Shown here: positions 8,465-17,003 of the stretch, piece after piece
How the letters are laid out: every line of letters starts with the position of its first letter
How positions within the stretch are numbered: position 1 is the stretch's first letter
Assembly: GCA_964244065.1 (NCBI GenBank)
Contig: CAXTHH010000002.1
Span: forward strand, 496,001-560,000
Reading direction: 5' to 3'
Length of the DNA stretch: 64,000 nucleotides
Source: JASLDZ01 sp964244065
GTDB taxonomy: Bacteria > Pseudomonadota > Alphaproteobacteria > Caulobacterales > Caulobacteraceae
Position numbers and translations under genes: made by a program
The notes under the pieces: model-generated
Database searches by the model: none
The model's input: the letters and a program-made list of their open reading frames with translations, nothing else
Told to the model about the DNA's origin: nothing

Positions 8465-9397
8465 ATGCCCACAGACCTCGACGCGACCGAACGCGCGCTC
8501 CTCCGCGTCCTGCAGCTGCTGGGCGGGCGCGGTTATGCGTTCACCACCACCACGCCGGCCAGCCACGCGCGGGTGCTCGCCCGGGCGCCGGAACGCCGGG
8601 CGTCGTCCCTGCGCGACGTGTTCGGCTGGAGCCTGCCGTTCACGCCGGACCTGCTCGACGCCGACCTCCTGCACGCGCTGCGGAGCGCGGAGGCGCTGGA
8701 GGACACCCCGGCCGGCCTGAGATCGACGATCCGCGTCTCCACGCTGCGCGGCGGCCTGTTCGTGCACTCCGCTTACCCGTCGACATCGCAGGACGCGGTG
8801 TTCCTGGGCCCCGATACGCACCGGTTCGTGGACTTCGTGCTCCGGGAACTGCCTCGCCGGCCGTCGCCGCGGCGGATCGTGGAGATCGGCGCGGGCACGG
8901 GCGCCGCGGGCGTCCTCGCGGGCCTGCAGGCGCCTGCCGGGCAGGTGACGCTGGCGGACGTCAACCCGCTCGCGCTCCGCTATGCCAGGATCAACGCCGC
9001 CTACGCCGGGCGCGAGGTCGACACCGTCAGGTCCGACGCCCTCGACAGCCTGGCGGGCGACTTCGACCTGGTCCTCGCCAACCCGCCCTTCCTGGTCGAT
9101 CCGCAACGCCGGGCCTATCGGAACGGGGGCGGGCTGAACGGCGCGCAGATGTCGCTGGACTGGGCGGCGGCCGCGAGCCGCCGCCTCACCCAGGGAGGAA
9201 GGGTGCTCCTCTACACCGCGTCCGCCATCGTCGACGGCCGCGACCGCCTCGAAGCGGAGCTGCACGCCCGACTTCCCGGCCTCACGATCGCCTACCGGGA
9301 ACTCGACCCCGACATCTTCGGCGAGGAGCTCGAGGGGCCGGCCTATGCGGACGTGGAACGGATCGCGGCGGTCACGGTCGTAATCTCCGCGGACTAG
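8465..9397 (+). CDS. Class I SAM-dependent methyltransferase (MTS/HemK-like)
   Basis: 310 residues. The C-terminal two thirds is a Rossmann methyltransferase: motif I EIGAGTGAAGVLAG near residue 140, an acidic motif II (LADVNPLALRYARIN), and the NPPF motif (LVLANPPFL) near residue 203 that marks N-methyltransferases acting on amino or amide nitrogen, such as RsmC and PrmC. The N-terminal ~130 residues form a separate domain, as in RsmC-type enzymes. An rRNA, protein-glutamine or small-molecule substrate is possible and cannot be decided. It stands alone, with a strong hairpin at its stop codon. Confidence 0.82.
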   Translation: MPTDLDATERALLRVLQLLGGRGYAFTTTTPASHARVLARAPERRASSLRDVFGWSLPFTPDLLDADLLHALRSAEALEDTPAGLRSTIRVSTLRGGLFVHSAYPSTSQDAVFLGPDTHRFVDFVLRELPRRPSPRRIVEIGAGTGAAGVLAGLQAPAGQVTLADVNPLALRYARINAAYAGREVDTVRSDALDSLAGDFDLVLANPPFLVDPQRRAYRNGGGLNGAQMSLDWAAAASRRLTQGGRVLLYTASAIVDGRDRLEAELHARLPGLTIAYRELDPDIFGEELEGPAYADVERIAAVTVVISAD

Positions 9398-9426
9398 CGA
9401 CACGTCCGCGGAGCCGCCACGGCGGC
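9385..9426. terminator. Hairpins between convergent methyltransferase and hydrolase genes
   Basis: CTCCGCGGAC at 9385-9394 and GTCCGCGGAG at 9404-9413 are perfect 10-base arms; the TAG stop of the methyltransferase lies in the 9-base loop. GCCGCC-AC-GGCGGC follows at 9413-9426. Placed between two gene ends, this is probably a bidirectional transcription stop, although no U-run follows. Confidence 0.55.
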
Positions 9427-9450
9427 AGCCATCGCGGCCGGCGGATGAGC

Positions 9451-10497
9451 TCAGGCCCGCACCCTGTCGCTGCGGGCCGGCTCGACGGTGGCCAGGAAGG
9501 TGCGGATCGCCCCGACGACCTCGTCCGTCGCGGTGTGATGGACCATGTGCCCGCCATCCTCCACCACATGCAGGCGCGCGCGGGGGATGTCGCGGGCGAG
9601 GCGCTCCGACTGATGGCGGTGGTCGACGATCCTGTCCTTGCGTCCGCTGACGATCAGCAGCGGGAGGTCCGTCTTCGACAGTCGGCCCGACCTCGCGGCG
9701 TCCAACGCCATGCTCAGCGCATCCCCGCCAGCGGCGCGCAGCGCCGACGGGCGCACGGCCATGGACGAGGCGTACCCGCGCTTGAAGCGCGCCGGAACGC
9801 CGGCCGGCGAGAACATGGCCTTGACGACCAGCGGCAAGGTCGCGCGACCGAACAGGGGCGAGATGGTGAAGCGAAGCAAATCGCCGAGGACGGGCACGGC
9901 GGCGGCCCCCGCCAGCGGGATGTCCGGCCTGGGCGTCGGGCGATAGTACCCGCTCATCAGGACGAGCCCGGCGATCCGCCCGGGATGGTCCAGGCCGACG
10001 TTCAGCGCCACGAGGCTCCCGAACGAGTGTCCGAGCACCACCGGGGCCTCGACGCCGAGACGCCCGAGCGCCTTCCAGAGCAGTTCGGCCTGCGCGCGGG
10101 CCGTCCAGATGCGGTCGCGGGGCCTGGTGCTGTGGCCGAAGCCGGGTCGGTCGAAGGCGATCACCCGATGGCTCTGCGACAGGCGCTCCATCAGGCCGCT
10201 GATGGCGAAGTCCGACGCGCTCACCATGTTGCCGTGGACGAGCACGACCACGGGGCCCGCCCCGCGCTCCAGGTAGTGAAGGCGGACGCCGTCGACCTCC
10301 ACGAACCCTCCCGTTGGCGGGTTGCGCTTCTCGGCGCGCCGGGCGGCGAGGACGTTGGCCGTCGCCGCGGCGACCAGGCCGGCGGCGACCAGGACGCCGA
10401 CGGATTGCGCGGCGACGAGCTTGGCGCGAGGTCCGCCGGACGTCTTGATAGGCATGAGGGGGATCGACCAGCCTGTGCGGAACGTCGGCTCCGGCAT
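9451..10497 (-). CDS. Alpha/beta hydrolase with N-terminal membrane anchor
   Basis: 348 residues. A hydrophobic segment (residues about 31-48) anchors the protein or exports it, then a RxxE-linked alpha/beta hydrolase domain follows: oxyanion HGN after VVVLVHG, FDRPGFGHS, nucleophile elbow GHSFGS, an Asp in GRKDRIVDH and a catalytic His in DGGHMVHH. The family includes haloalkane dehalogenase-like hydrolases, epoxide hydrolases and esterases; the exact reaction is unknown. A second ATG at 10455 would shorten the cytoplasmic lead by 14 residues. An EcfG-type promoter match sits just upstream (10512-10536), which would make it a general stress gene. Confidence 0.85.
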   Translation of the reverse strand: MPEPTFRTGWSIPLMPIKTSGGPRAKLVAAQSVGVLVAAGLVAAATANVLAARRAEKRNPPTGGFVEVDGVRLHYLERGAGPVVVLVHGNMVSASDFAISGLMERLSQSHRVIAFDRPGFGHSTRPRDRIWTARAQAELLWKALGRLGVEAPVVLGHSFGSLVALNVGLDHPGRIAGLVLMSGYYRPTPRPDIPLAGAAAVPVLGDLLRFTISPLFGRATLPLVVKAMFSPAGVPARFKRGYASSMAVRPSALRAAGGDALSMALDAARSGRLSKTDLPLLIVSGRKDRIVDHRHQSERLARDIPRARLHVVEDGGHMVHHTATDEVVGAIRTFLATVEPARSDRVRA

Positions 10498-10511
10498 CCA
10501 GGCCCGCCCAT

Positions 10512-10536
10512 AACCCTGGAGCGGCGAGCGCGTTCC
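10512..10536 (-). promoter_or_regulatory. Candidate EcfG-type promoter of the alpha/beta hydrolase
   Basis: On the minus strand, GGAAC (10536-10532) and GTT (10514-10512) are separated by 17 bases. This fits the GGAAC-N16/17-GTT consensus of the alphaproteobacterial general stress sigma factor EcfG (SigT in Caulobacter). The -10 element lies 15 bases before the ATG, leaving a very short leader. It is a consensus match only. Confidence 0.4.
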
Positions 10537-10590
10537 GCGCCGGCCGGGGCGCCGTGAGGTTGGCTGCGGGTCTCCGGCGGCGGCCCCGAC

Positions 10591-10621
10591 GTGAGCCCGT
10601 CGCGGTCCGGCAAGGGCTCAC
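10591..10621. terminator. Hairpin at the end of the hybrid kinase gene
   Basis: GTGAGCCC (10591-10598) and GGGCTCAC (10614-10621) are perfect 8-base arms around a 15-base loop. The right arm contains the stop codon of the kinase gene. It probably marks the transcript end; there is no U-run. Confidence 0.45.
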
Positions 10622-13600
10622 GCGCCCGGCGTGGAGAGCTGTGCGAGGGCGCCGGCCAGCTCGTCCCTGCGGAACGGCTTGGTCAGGCGCGGCAGGTTCG
10701 GATCGATCCCGTCGCTCTCCGCATAGCCGGACACGACCAGCACGCGCACGCCTGGCCGGCGCGAGCGTACGGCCGCCGCCAGATCCGCGCCGTTGATGCC
10801 GGGCATCAGGTGGTCGGTCACGAGCAGGTCGAAGGGTCGGCCCTGCTCGACGAGCCGCAAGGCGCCCTCGCCGGAGGCGGCCTCCACCACCGCGTAGCCG
10901 AGCTCGCTCAGCATGTCCGCCGTGCTCATGCGGACGAGATCCTCGTCGTCCACCAGCAGCGCCGTGCCCGTCGCCGCCGGCTGGGCGGGCTCGTGCGCCG
11001 GCTCGGGGGGCTGCGCCGCCGTGGCGCTCTGCGGCAGCCACAGCTCGACGTTCGTGCCGAACCCCGGGCGACTCTGGATGGTCACCGCGCCGCCCAGCTG
11101 CGAGGCGAGCCCGTGCACCATCGACAGGCCCAGGCCGGTCCCCTTGCCGATGCCCTTGGTGGAGAAGAACGGCTCCACGGCCCGGGCCAGCGTCGTCTCG
11201 TCCATGCCCACGCCCGTGTCGGCGACCGAGAGCAGGACGTAGTCGCCGGGCGGCAGCCTGGACCGGTGCCCCGCAGGGATCGCCTCACGGCTGGCCGAGA
11301 TGCGGAGCGTGCCGCCCTCGGGCATGGCGTCGCGCGCGTTCACCGCGAGGTTGAGGATCGCCATCTCCAGCTGGTTGGGATCGGCCCTGGCCGCCGGCAG
11401 GTGCTCGGCGGCGTCCACCGCCACCCTGATCTGCGGCCCCGTGGTGCTCGACACCAGGTCGCCCATGCCCACGACGAGCCTGGCCACGTCGACCGGCACG
11501 GGCTGCAGCGGCTGGCGCCGCGCGAAGGCGAGAAGGCGCTGGACGAGCGTCTTCGCGCGCTCCGCCGACTGCGCCGCGCCGGCGATGAGGCGTTGCTCGC
11601 GCTCGCCGCCCAGCCCCTTGCGCTGGAGCATGTCCAGGCTGCCCACGATGGGGGTCAGCAGGTTGTTGAAATCGTGCGCCACGCCGCCCGTCAGCTGGCC
11701 CATGGCCTCCATCTTCTGGCTCTGGCGGAGCGCCTCCTGCGCCTCCTCCCGCTCGGCGATCGCGGTCGCGATCCTCGCCTCCAGGGTGGCGTTAAGCTCC
11801 CGCAGCGCCTCCTCGGCCTGCTTGCGGGCGGTGATCTGCACAGCGGTGCCGGCCACGCGCAGGCAGCGCCCGGCCTCGTCGAAGACGCCGCGCCCCTTGG
11901 CGGCGACCCACCGAACCACCCCGTCCTCCTGGCCCACGGTACGGTACTCCACATCGTACAGCGCGCGCAGCCCGGGGTCGGCGGACGCGGCGTACGCCGC
12001 GCTGGTCGCCGCCCGGTCGTCGGGATGAAGGCCGTCGTAGAAGTCCTGCATCGTCACCGGCGTATCGGCCGAGATGCCGAACATCGCCTTGGTCCGGGGC
12101 GGCCAGGTCAGGACGCCGCTGATCTCGTCGACGTCCCAGAAGCCCACGTCGGCGTTGTCCACCGCGAGCCGCAGGCGCTCCTCGCTCTCGCGCAGGCGCG
12201 CCTCGGCGCCGACCCGCTCCACGTGCGCCCAGCAGCGCTCCACCACCTCCTTCACGAGCGAGATCTCGCCGGCGGTCCAGTCGCGGGGCCGGTCCTGGTG
12301 GACGGCCATCATGGCCGCGAGGCGCCCGTCCTTGACCAGGGGGCAGCAGACGATCGCGTCGATGCCGATCGCCTGGAACATCTCGCGCCCCTGCCCCGGG
12401 TCGAGCTCGCCGGCGACATCGCGCACCACCAGCGTCCGGTCCGCGCGCAGGTCCGTCGCCGCCCGGGGACCGAACAGGTCGAGGCTGTAGACGCCGGCGG
12501 AACTCTCGAGCCCGGGCGCGGTGTAGTCGCTGCGGATCCAGAAGCGATCCCCGTCCACGTCCACGTCGGCGTAGGCGCAGCGCGACGCGCCGAGCCTGCG
12601 GCCCAGCATCTCGGTGGCCGCCCGCATCGCGTCCGACGCGTCGGACGCGTGGAACAGCCGCTCCTCCAGCGTCCCGAAGAAGCGCAGGCGGGCCTCGCTC
12701 TCGCGCAGCGCGGCCTCCGCCTCGTGCTCGGCGGTGCGATCCCGGAAGATCTTCACGAAGCCGCCGTGGTCCATGGCGAGGGGCATCATCAGCCCGGAGC
12801 CCCAGAAGCAGTCGCCGCCGCCGCGCAGGTGCCAGCGCTCGTTCACCGATCGCCCGTCCTGGCGCGCGCGCGCCAGCTCCATCTCGAACACGCCCGCGGC
12901 GCGGTCGTTGGCGGTGTAGAAGAAGTCGCCCGGCTGACCGATCGCATGATCGCGCGCGTAGCCGGCCACATGCTCCGCGCCGCTGTTCCAGCCGGTGACC
13001 CGGCCCTGGGCGTCGAAGCTGACGATGGCGAAGCCCTCCGCGCCTTCGACGATCTGGCGATAGCGGGCCTCGCTGCGGCGCAGGGCGGCCTCGGCGTTCG
13101 CCCGCTCGATCACCAGGCCGGCGGTGCGCACCACGAAGTCGACGATCTCGAGCTCCGCGGCGGTCGGATCGCGGGGCTCGCGATGGTACATGGCGAAGGT
13201 TCCGAGCACGGCGCCCTGCGAGGACAGTATGGGCACCGACCAGCACGAGCGGAGGTCGTGCCCCAGCGCCAAGTCGCGGAAGTCGGCCCAGAGCGGGTCG
13301 GCGGCGATGTCCGACACGAACACGGGGGCGCGCCGGTGGACGGCGGTTCCGCACGAGCCGACGTTCGGGCCGACCGCGATGCCGTCGATCGCCGCGTTGT
13401 AGGCGGCGGGCAGGCTAGGCCCTGCGCCATGACGCAGATGCCCGCCATCCTCGTCGAGCAGCAGGATGGACGTGAGCACGCCGGAGCTGGACCGGTTCTC
13501 CACCGCGGCCACGATCGTCTCAAGGGTGCGCTTCAGCGGCGCCGCGCCCACAGCCAGCTCGAGCACCCGGTTCTGCGCCGCGCTGAGGTCGGCGGCGCGG

Positions 13601-14619
13601 TCGCGGGCCGCTTCCGCCCGGGCGCGCTCCACCGACGAGCCGAGGCGGGCGGCCACGTCCTCCGCCAGCGCGACGTCGCGGGCTGTCCAGGCGCGGGGCT
13701 CGGAGTCGTGGATGAACAGCAGCGCCGCGATCCGCCCGGCGCGCATCATCGGCACGTCGAGCAGCGCGCGCGTGGCGATCCCGTCGTAGGCCGCGACGAT
13801 CCCGGGCGCCGATGTCCTCGGGTCTGTCCGCACGTCCGGGATCACCGCCGTGCGCCCGGCCCTGATCTCGGAGGCGAAGGCCGGTCCGAAGTCGGCCATG
13901 CGCCAGGCGCCCGCCACCGTCGGAATACGGCCGTCGCCCCAGTCCCGCTGGACGGTGACGTGCTCGCCCGGCTGGTCGATGTCGCCGAACCCCACCTGGG
14001 CCACGCCCAGCTCCCGGCCGAGCGCCGCGGTCGCCACCGTGGTCATCGCCACGGGATCCTCAAGCCCGCGCAGCTGGGTCTCGAGCTCGGCCAGGAACGC
14101 TTGGCGTCGCTCGGCGAGGACCTGTTCGGTCGTCTCCGCCACGATCGCGAGCACGCCCACCGCTCGCCCCTCCTCGTCGAGCACGGGCGAGCAGTCCAGG
14201 TTCATGAAGGCCTGCTCCGGCCGACCGCGGCGGTGAAGCGTCAGCTCCTGGTCCCTGTAGGCCAGGGATCCGCCCGCAAGCCCCACCTGCAGGACGTGGT
14301 CGTGGAAGGCGGCGACCTCCGGCCAGCCCTCGCGCACCCTGGAGCCGAGCAGGCCGGGATGCCGGGCCCCGGCGAACGCCGAATAGGCGTCGTTGTAGAG
14401 CATCACGCCCGCCTCGCCCCAGAGCATCACGATGGGAACTGGGGATCGGAGCAGCAGCAGGGTGGTGCTGCGGAGGGTCGAGGACCAGCCCTCGACCGGG
14501 CCGAGCGCCGTCGCGCCCCAATCCCAGCCCGCGATCAGACGGCCGCAGTCCCCCGCCTCTATCAGGTATCGCCGGTAGTCCCGGATGGGCTGTTCCACCG
14601 TGGGCACGCTCTCCACCAC
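10618..14619 (-). CDS. Soluble hybrid histidine kinase with multiple PAS and GAF domains and C-terminal receiver
   Basis: About 1333 residues without any membrane segment. Order read from the sequence: PAS (about 30-165), GAF (170-330), GAF (345-500), PAS (505-620), GAF (640-800), PAS (810-930), HisKA, HATPase_c and receiver. The phosphoacceptor box is GGVAHDFNNLLTPIVG; ATP-binding boxes are NLAVNARDAMPEGG (N), ADTGVGMD (G1) and KGTGLGLSMVHG (G2). The receiver has DDED, phosphorylatable Asp in LLVTDHLMPG and the conserved Lys in LTKPF. It follows the ECF sigma gene in the same direction, suggesting that a cytosolic signal controls this sigma factor. The start is uncertain: tandem GTG codons at 14619/14616 after GAGGAG are preferred over a TTG at 14649. 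Confidence 0.9.
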   Translation of the reverse strand: MVESVPTVEQPIRDYRRYLIEAGDCGRLIAGWDWGATALGPVEGWSSTLRSTTLLLLRSPVPIVMLWGEAGVMLYNDAYSAFAGARHPGLLGSRVREGWPEVAAFHDHVLQVGLAGGSLAYRDQELTLHRRGRPEQAFMNLDCSPVLDEEGRAVGVLAIVAETTEQVLAERRQAFLAELETQLRGLEDPVAMTTVATAALGRELGVAQVGFGDIDQPGEHVTVQRDWGDGRIPTVAGAWRMADFGPAFASEIRAGRTAVIPDVRTDPRTSAPGIVAAYDGIATRALLDVPMMRAGRIAALLFIHDSEPRAWTARDVALAEDVAARLGSSVERARAEAARDRAADLSAAQNRVLELAVGAAPLKRTLETIVAAVENRSSSGVLTSILLLDEDGGHLRHGAGPSLPAAYNAAIDGIAVGPNVGSCGTAVHRRAPVFVSDIAADPLWADFRDLALGHDLRSCWSVPILSSQGAVLGTFAMYHREPRDPTAAELEIVDFVVRTAGLVIERANAEAALRRSEARYRQIVEGAEGFAIVSFDAQGRVTGWNSGAEHVAGYARDHAIGQPGDFFYTANDRAAGVFEMELARARQDGRSVNERWHLRGGGDCFWGSGLMMPLAMDHGGFVKIFRDRTAEHEAEAALRESEARLRFFGTLEERLFHASDASDAMRAATEMLGRRLGASRCAYADVDVDGDRFWIRSDYTAPGLESSAGVYSLDLFGPRAATDLRADRTLVVRDVAGELDPGQGREMFQAIGIDAIVCCPLVKDGRLAAMMAVHQDRPRDWTAGEISLVKEVVERCWAHVERVGAEARLRESEERLRLAVDNADVGFWDVDEISGVLTWPPRTKAMFGISADTPVTMQDFYDGLHPDDRAATSAAYAASADPGLRALYDVEYRTVGQEDGVVRWVAAKGRGVFDEAGRCLRVAGTAVQITARKQAEEALRELNATLEARIATAIAEREEAQEALRQSQKMEAMGQLTGGVAHDFNNLLTPIVGSLDMLQRKGLGGEREQRLIAGAAQSAERAKTLVQRLLAFARRQPLQPVPVDVARLVVGMGDLVSSTTGPQIRVAVDAAEHLPAARADPNQLEMAILNLAVNARDAMPEGGTLRISASREAIPAGHRSRLPPGDYVLLSVADTGVGMDETTLARAVEPFFSTKGIGKGTGLGLSMVHGLASQLGGAVTIQSRPGFGTNVELWLPQSATAAQPPEPAHEPAQPAATGTALLVDDEDLVRMSTADMLSELGYAVVEAASGEGALRLVEQGRPFDLLVTDHLMPGINGADLAAAVRSRRPGVRVLVVSGYAESDGIDPNLPRLTKPFRRDELAGALAQLSTPGA

Positions 14620-14671
14620 GCTCCTCGGGCGTCCACGAGCGGCCCGCAAGCGGCCTGGCGCCCGCTCCTCA

Positions 14672-15214
14672 TTACCCGACAGGAGGCCGAAGTTCGACGG
14701 ACTCGTACGCCGGCGGCTCGACGGCGAAGCGGGCGGCGAGGGCGAGGCGAGCGCGGAAGACGCGCGTCTTCACCGTGCCGACGGGGCAGCCGACGATGGC
14801 GGCCGCTTCGTCGTACGTCATGCCTCCCGCGCCCACCAGGATCAGCGCCTCGCGCGCGGCCAGGGGCAGGTCGCGGATCGCGCGCAGCAGTTCTGCGCAC
14901 TCCAGGGAGAGGTGGGGATCGTCGGGACCGATCACGCGCTCTGCGCCGTCGGGCACGTGCGGTCCTCGCCGACGTGCGGCGCGCACGCCGCTGATGTGTT
15001 CGTTGCGCAGGATCCGGTAGAGCCAGCGCGTCAGGTCGGTGCCGAGCTCGAAGGCCCGCCGGCTGCGCCACGCCTTCATCACCGCGGTCTGCGCCAGGTC
15101 TTCGCCGTCCTGGTCGTGCCGCGCCAGGGTGCGCGCGAACGCGCGGAGCTTGGGCACCAGGGGGATCAACTGGCGACGGAAGGCCTCGTCGAACCCCGCG
15201 TCCACCTTCGCCAC
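14672..15214 (-). CDS. ECF-type RNA polymerase sigma factor
   Basis: 180 residues with sigma region 2 (LVPKLRAFARTLARHDQDGEDLAQTAVMKAW, read as two parts near residues 18-50, with the DLAQ core) and region 4 (LPLAAREALILVGAGGMTYDEAAAIVGCPVGTVKTR, the helix-turn-helix near residues 115-150). The FARTL-Dx-DLxQ-KAW pattern and the GTVKTRVFRAR end resemble alphaproteobacterial stress ECF factors of the EcfG and related groups. No anti-sigma gene (NepR, ChrR) is adjacent; instead a hybrid kinase follows 50 bp downstream. Translation begins at a GTG at 15214. A pair of palindromes lies between it and gspE. Confidence 0.88.
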   Translation of the reverse strand: MAKVDAGFDEAFRRQLIPLVPKLRAFARTLARHDQDGEDLAQTAVMKAWRSRRAFELGTDLTRWLYRILRNEHISGVRAARRRGPHVPDGAERVIGPDDPHLSLECAELLRAIRDLPLAAREALILVGAGGMTYDEAAAIVGCPVGTVKTRVFRARLALAARFAVEPPAYESVELRPPVG

Positions 15215-15257
15215 GCACGCGCCCTCGCCGTTCCCGAAGACTACGGGGGCGCGAGGA

Positions 15258-15288
15258 GGGCGGATGCATCCGCCCGCCCTTGGGCGGG
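15258..15288. promoter_or_regulatory. Two adjacent palindromes between the sigma factor and gspE
   Basis: GGGCGGATGCATCCGCCC at 15258-15275 is a perfect 18-bp palindrome, and CCCGCCC-TT-GGGCGGG at 15273-15288 is a second inverted repeat overlapping it by three bases. They sit in the 100-bp divergent gap, 27-57 bp before the gspE ATG. They could be an operator shared by both directions or a hairpin in the gspE leader; this is inference from position. Confidence 0.4.
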
Positions 15289-15314
15289 GGCCCCGCAGGC
15301 GCTAGGCTCGCCCG

Positions 15315-17003
15315 ATGCGGCGCGAACGGCTGGGAGAGCTTCTGCAGGCGGCCGGCCTGGTCACCGCGCGCGACGTGGGCGAGGCGCTGAACCTGCAGGC
15401 GCGCGGCGGCGGGCTGATCGGCCAGGCGCTCGTGCGGCTGGGCGCCCTGTCCGAAGCGGACCTCCTGGCCGCGCTTTCCGAGCAGCTCGACGCCCCTCTG
15501 CAGTCGGCCGAGGCGCTCCCCGCGCCGGAGGCGGTGGCCGCCTTCGTGGCCGAGGCGGGGGCCGCGCCGGGCTGGTGGCTCGACCGTCGCGCGGCGCCCT
15601 GGCGCGAGGGCGAGCGCGTGGTCTGCGCCGCCGTCCACCCCTTCGATCCCATGCTGGTGGAGATGCTGCACGGGGCCACCGCCGACCCGGTGGAGCTGCG
15701 CCTCGCCTCCCGGGCGACCGTGGACTCGCTGCTGGACGGGCTGCGCACGGGGCAGGCGGCGGGGATGGCGGCGACCGGCGACGCCGCCCGGCTGCGCGAG
15801 CTGGCGCAGGAGGCGCCGGTGATCGAGTTCGTGAACGGCGTCTTCGCCGAGGCGCTGCAGCGCCGCGCCTCGGACGTGCACATCGAGCCGCAGGAGGAAC
15901 GTTTCCTCGTGCGCATGCGCATCGACGGCATCCTGCACACCGTGCGTTCCGCCCCGCGCGCCGACTTCGACGCGGTGAGCTCGCGCGTGAAGCTGCTGTC
16001 GGCCATGGACATCGGCGAGCGGCGCCTGCCGCAGGACGGCCGCCAGGCGGTGCGCGTGGCGGGGCGCGAGGTCGACCTGCGCGTGTCCACCCTGCCCACG
16101 GCGTGGGGCGAGTCGGTGGTCATGCGCCTCCTGGGCAAGTCCACGCGCCTGCCCGAGCTGGGGGAGCTGGGTCTCGCGCCCGAGGACGTGGCCCGTCTGC
16201 GCGCGGTGGCGGCCCAGCCCAACGGCGTGCTGCTGCTCACCGGCCCCACGGGCTCCGGCAAGACCACGACGATCTATCGCCTGCTCAGCGAGCTGAACGA
16301 CGGTCGCCGCAAGATCGTGACGGTGGAGGACCCGGTCGAATTCGAGCTGCCGGGCGTGCAGCAGGTGCGCGTGCGCGCCGACATCGGGCTCAGCTTCTCC
16401 ACCGCCCTGCGCTCCATCCTGCGCCAGGACCCCGACGTGGTGATGGTGGGTGAGATCCGCGATCCCGAGACCGCCCGCATCGCCGTGCAGGCGGCGCTGA
16501 CCGGGCACCTCGTGATCTCCACGCTCCACACCAACTCGGCGCTGGCGAGCGTCGGGCGCCTCCTGGACCTGGAGGTGGAGGGCTACCTGCTCTCCGACGT
16601 GCTGCGGGGGCTTGCGGCGCAGCGGCTGGTGCGTCGCCTGTGCCCCGCCTGCGCGCGCCCCGCCGCGCCCGACCGGGCCGCCGCCTGGGAGGCCGCCCTG
16701 CCGCCCGCCGTCGCGCGCGCCGAGCCCGCGCGCTGGCTCGAGCCCGCCGGCTGCCCGGCGTGCGGCGGCACGGGCTACTCCGGGCGGCTCGGCGTGTACG
16801 AGGTCGCGCCCGTCTCTCCCGAGCTGGCCGCGCACGTGCGGCGCAACGCGCCCGCGCCGACGCTGCTGGAGGCGGCCCGGGCGGAGGGCTTCACCACGCT
16901 CCTTGAGGACGCCCTGCTCAAGGCGCGGCGCGGGCAGACCAGCATGGCGGAGGTGCATCGGGTGGTCGGCGTCGCCGCCGAGCCGTCGGCCGCCGCCGCA
17001 TGA
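15315..17003 (+). CDS. gspE: Type II secretion system ATPase GspE
   Basis: 562 residues, usual length for GspE. An N-terminal MshEN-like domain (GELLQAAGLVTARDVGEAL) precedes the secretion ATPase. Walker A is GPTGSGKTTT (near residue 310), the Asp box is around DPVEFELPGVQQV, Walker B and the following signature are DVVMVGEIRDPETA (about 375), and the His box is LVISTLHTNSA. A C-terminal zinc-binding Cys4 element is CPACARPA (about 443) and CPACGGTG (about 480). It powers pseudopilus assembly at the cytoplasmic face of the inner membrane. Its stop overlaps the gspF start by ATGA. First gene of the block gspE-F-O-I. Confidence 0.95.
   Translation: MRRERLGELLQAAGLVTARDVGEALNLQARGGGLIGQALVRLGALSEADLLAALSEQLDAPLQSAEALPAPEAVAAFVAEAGAAPGWWLDRRAAPWREGERVVCAAVHPFDPMLVEMLHGATADPVELRLASRATVDSLLDGLRTGQAAGMAATGDAARLRELAQEAPVIEFVNGVFAEALQRRASDVHIEPQEERFLVRMRIDGILHTVRSAPRADFDAVSSRVKLLSAMDIGERRLPQDGRQAVRVAGREVDLRVSTLPTAWGESVVMRLLGKSTRLPELGELGLAPEDVARLRAVAAQPNGVLLLTGPTGSGKTTTIYRLLSELNDGRRKIVTVEDPVEFELPGVQQVRVRADIGLSFSTALRSILRQDPDVVMVGEIRDPETARIAVQAALTGHLVISTLHTNSALASVGRLLDLEVEGYLLSDVLRGLAAQRLVRRLCPACARPAAPDRAAAWEAALPPAVARAEPARWLEPAGCPACGGTGYSGRLGVYEVAPVSPELAAHVRRNAPAPTLLEAARAEGFTTLLEDALLKARRGQTSMAEVHRVVGVAAEPSAAAA

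Noticed and set aside
8387..11041. An 884-codon minus-strand frame covering the methyltransferase and hydrolase
   Set aside because: Runs antisense to the methyltransferase and out of frame through the hydrolase and kinase genes, which have complete motifs.
10591..14994. A 1467-codon open frame antisense to the hybrid kinase
   Set aside because: High-GC DNA keeps antisense frames open. The translation is Arg/Gly/His-rich, without domains, while the opposite strand encodes clear kinase motifs.
15200..15240. EcfG-type promoter before the ECF sigma gene
   Set aside because: GGAAC is present on the minus strand (15234-15230) but no GTT lies 16-17 bases downstream, and the GTG start would fall inside the element.
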